From: Bacteroidota bacterium
GTDB taxonomy: Bacteria > Bacteroidota > Bacteroidia > Chitinophagales > Saprospiraceae
Length of the DNA stretch: 64,000 nt
Assembly (NCBI GenBank): GCA_020160935.1
Contig: JAIUPL010000014.1
Coordinates: forward strand, 62,001 to 126,000
Direction: 5' to 3'
Shown: positions 63,585-64,000 of the stretch, piece by piece
How the letters are laid out: every line of letters starts with the position of its first letter
Position numbering within the stretch: the first letter of the stretch is position 1
Translations under genes and position numbers: made by a program
Notes under the pieces: generated by a model
What the model was told of the DNA's origin: nothing
Seen by the model: only the letters and a program-made list of their open reading frames with translations
Databases searched by the model: none

Positions 63585-64000
63585 ATGCACGACTACGCAC
63601 CACCCAAGAGTAATATTTTCCACACGATCACAGGCGACCCGATTCATGTGCAGATGCACACCCTCGCCAATGGGCTCCGACTCTTCCTGTCCGTCAATAA
63701 AAACGAACCGCGTGTATTTACAGAAATAGCCGTACGAGCAGGCAGCAAGCACGACCCGGCAGATACAACCGGCCTGGCCCACTATTTTGAACACATGATG
63801 TTTAAGGGCACCGACCGACTGGGCTCGCTGGACTGGCCTCGCGAAAAGGCCCTGCTCGATCAGATAGAAGTCAAGTTTGAAGCGCACCGTACAGAACAAG
63901 ACCCGGCCAAAAAAGCGGAATTATACGCAGAAATTGATCGCCTGAGTTTTGAGGCCGCCAAATTTGCTGCTGCCAATGAATACGATAAATTAGTAAGTGC
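63585..64000 (+). CDS. M16 family zinc peptidase (3' truncated by the window)
   Basis: The first 138 codons are in the window. The inverted zinc-binding motif HxxEH is present in LAHYFEHMMFKG (H66, E69, H70), with the usual lead-in (NGLRLFLSVNKNEPRV, RAGSKHDPADTTG). No clear signal peptide is at the N-terminus. Pitrilysin-type peptidases cleave small peptides. The frame runs off the end at 64000, so the C-terminal half and partners are unseen. Confidence 0.9.
   Translation, partial: MHDYAPPKSNIFHTITGDPIHVQMHTLANGLRLFLSVNKNEPRVFTEIAVRAGSKHDPADTTGLAHYFEHMMFKGTDRLGSLDWPREKALLDQIEVKFEAHRTEQDPAKKAELYAEIDRLSFEAAKFAAANEYDKLVS

Overview
The window looks like a chromosomal segment of a Bacteroidota bacterium. 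It carries a SusC/SusD outer-membrane pair, type IX secretion (T9SS) sorting domains of type A and type B, an ECF sigma/FecR/STN cassette, a CarB without the C-terminal regulatory domain, and several -7 boxes of the Bacteroidota type (TAnnTTTG) upstream of genes. The mix of surface proteins, caspase-like and STAND proteins resembles Saprospiria or Chitinophagia-type genomes; that lineage placement is inference. No rRNA, tRNA, CRISPR array, insertion sequence or prophage gene was seen.

Layout. 1-3774: a truncated T9SS type B surface protein converging on a secreted M28 peptidase. 3998-10903: a susC-susD operon with two surface lipoproteins built from PKD and YWTD beta-propeller domains. 10954-17722: a Kazal/META lipoprotein, an outer-membrane protein, an aminotransferase, an FKBP isomerase, a three-gene minus-strand set (membrane PH-domain protein, cupin, alpha/alpha-barrel protein) and PhnA. 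17761-28737: a signalling/conflict region on the minus strand with (a) a Ser/Thr kinase-TPR protein plus an EAD11-like adaptor, (b) a T9SS protein, and (c) a tight three-gene operon of CHAT-NB-ARC-TPR protein, patatin phospholipase and caspase-EAD11 protein. 28961-35899: carB, then an ECF sigma-FecR-STN/surface-repeat-flippase operon. 36105-43044: a small outer-membrane protein, a TonB-dependent receptor, NUDIX hydrolase, groES-groEL and a DUF1080 protein. 43188-48706: a ferredoxin-linked oxidoreductase, lspA, korA and korB. 48941-64000: amidase, RNase R, KdsD, TMEM220-like protein, RecQ, a LysM lytic transglycosylase, a LytTR regulator, an outer-membrane protein, a haloperoxidase/PAP2 lipoprotein and the start of an M16 peptidase.

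Two things stand out. First, the CHAT-STAND / patatin / caspase-EAD11 operon puts three predicted lethal enzymes in one transcript. A short AGGDVxxGD module occurs in both protease proteins. An EAD11-like domain occurs both in the caspase protein and in the neighbouring kinase-linked adaptor. This looks like a multi-effector conflict or programmed-death network.

Second, many gene 3' ends carry long, near-perfect inverted repeats. Their arms are often made of iterated 7-10 bp units that differ between loci, and they start at, or inside, the stop codon. They occur in convergent and co-directional gaps and in none of the seven divergent gaps. In one case the unit has become the coding C-terminus of the flippase. 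Other loci carry single arms or short unit arrays. They may act as terminators, but their size, unit structure and locus-specific sequence are unusual.
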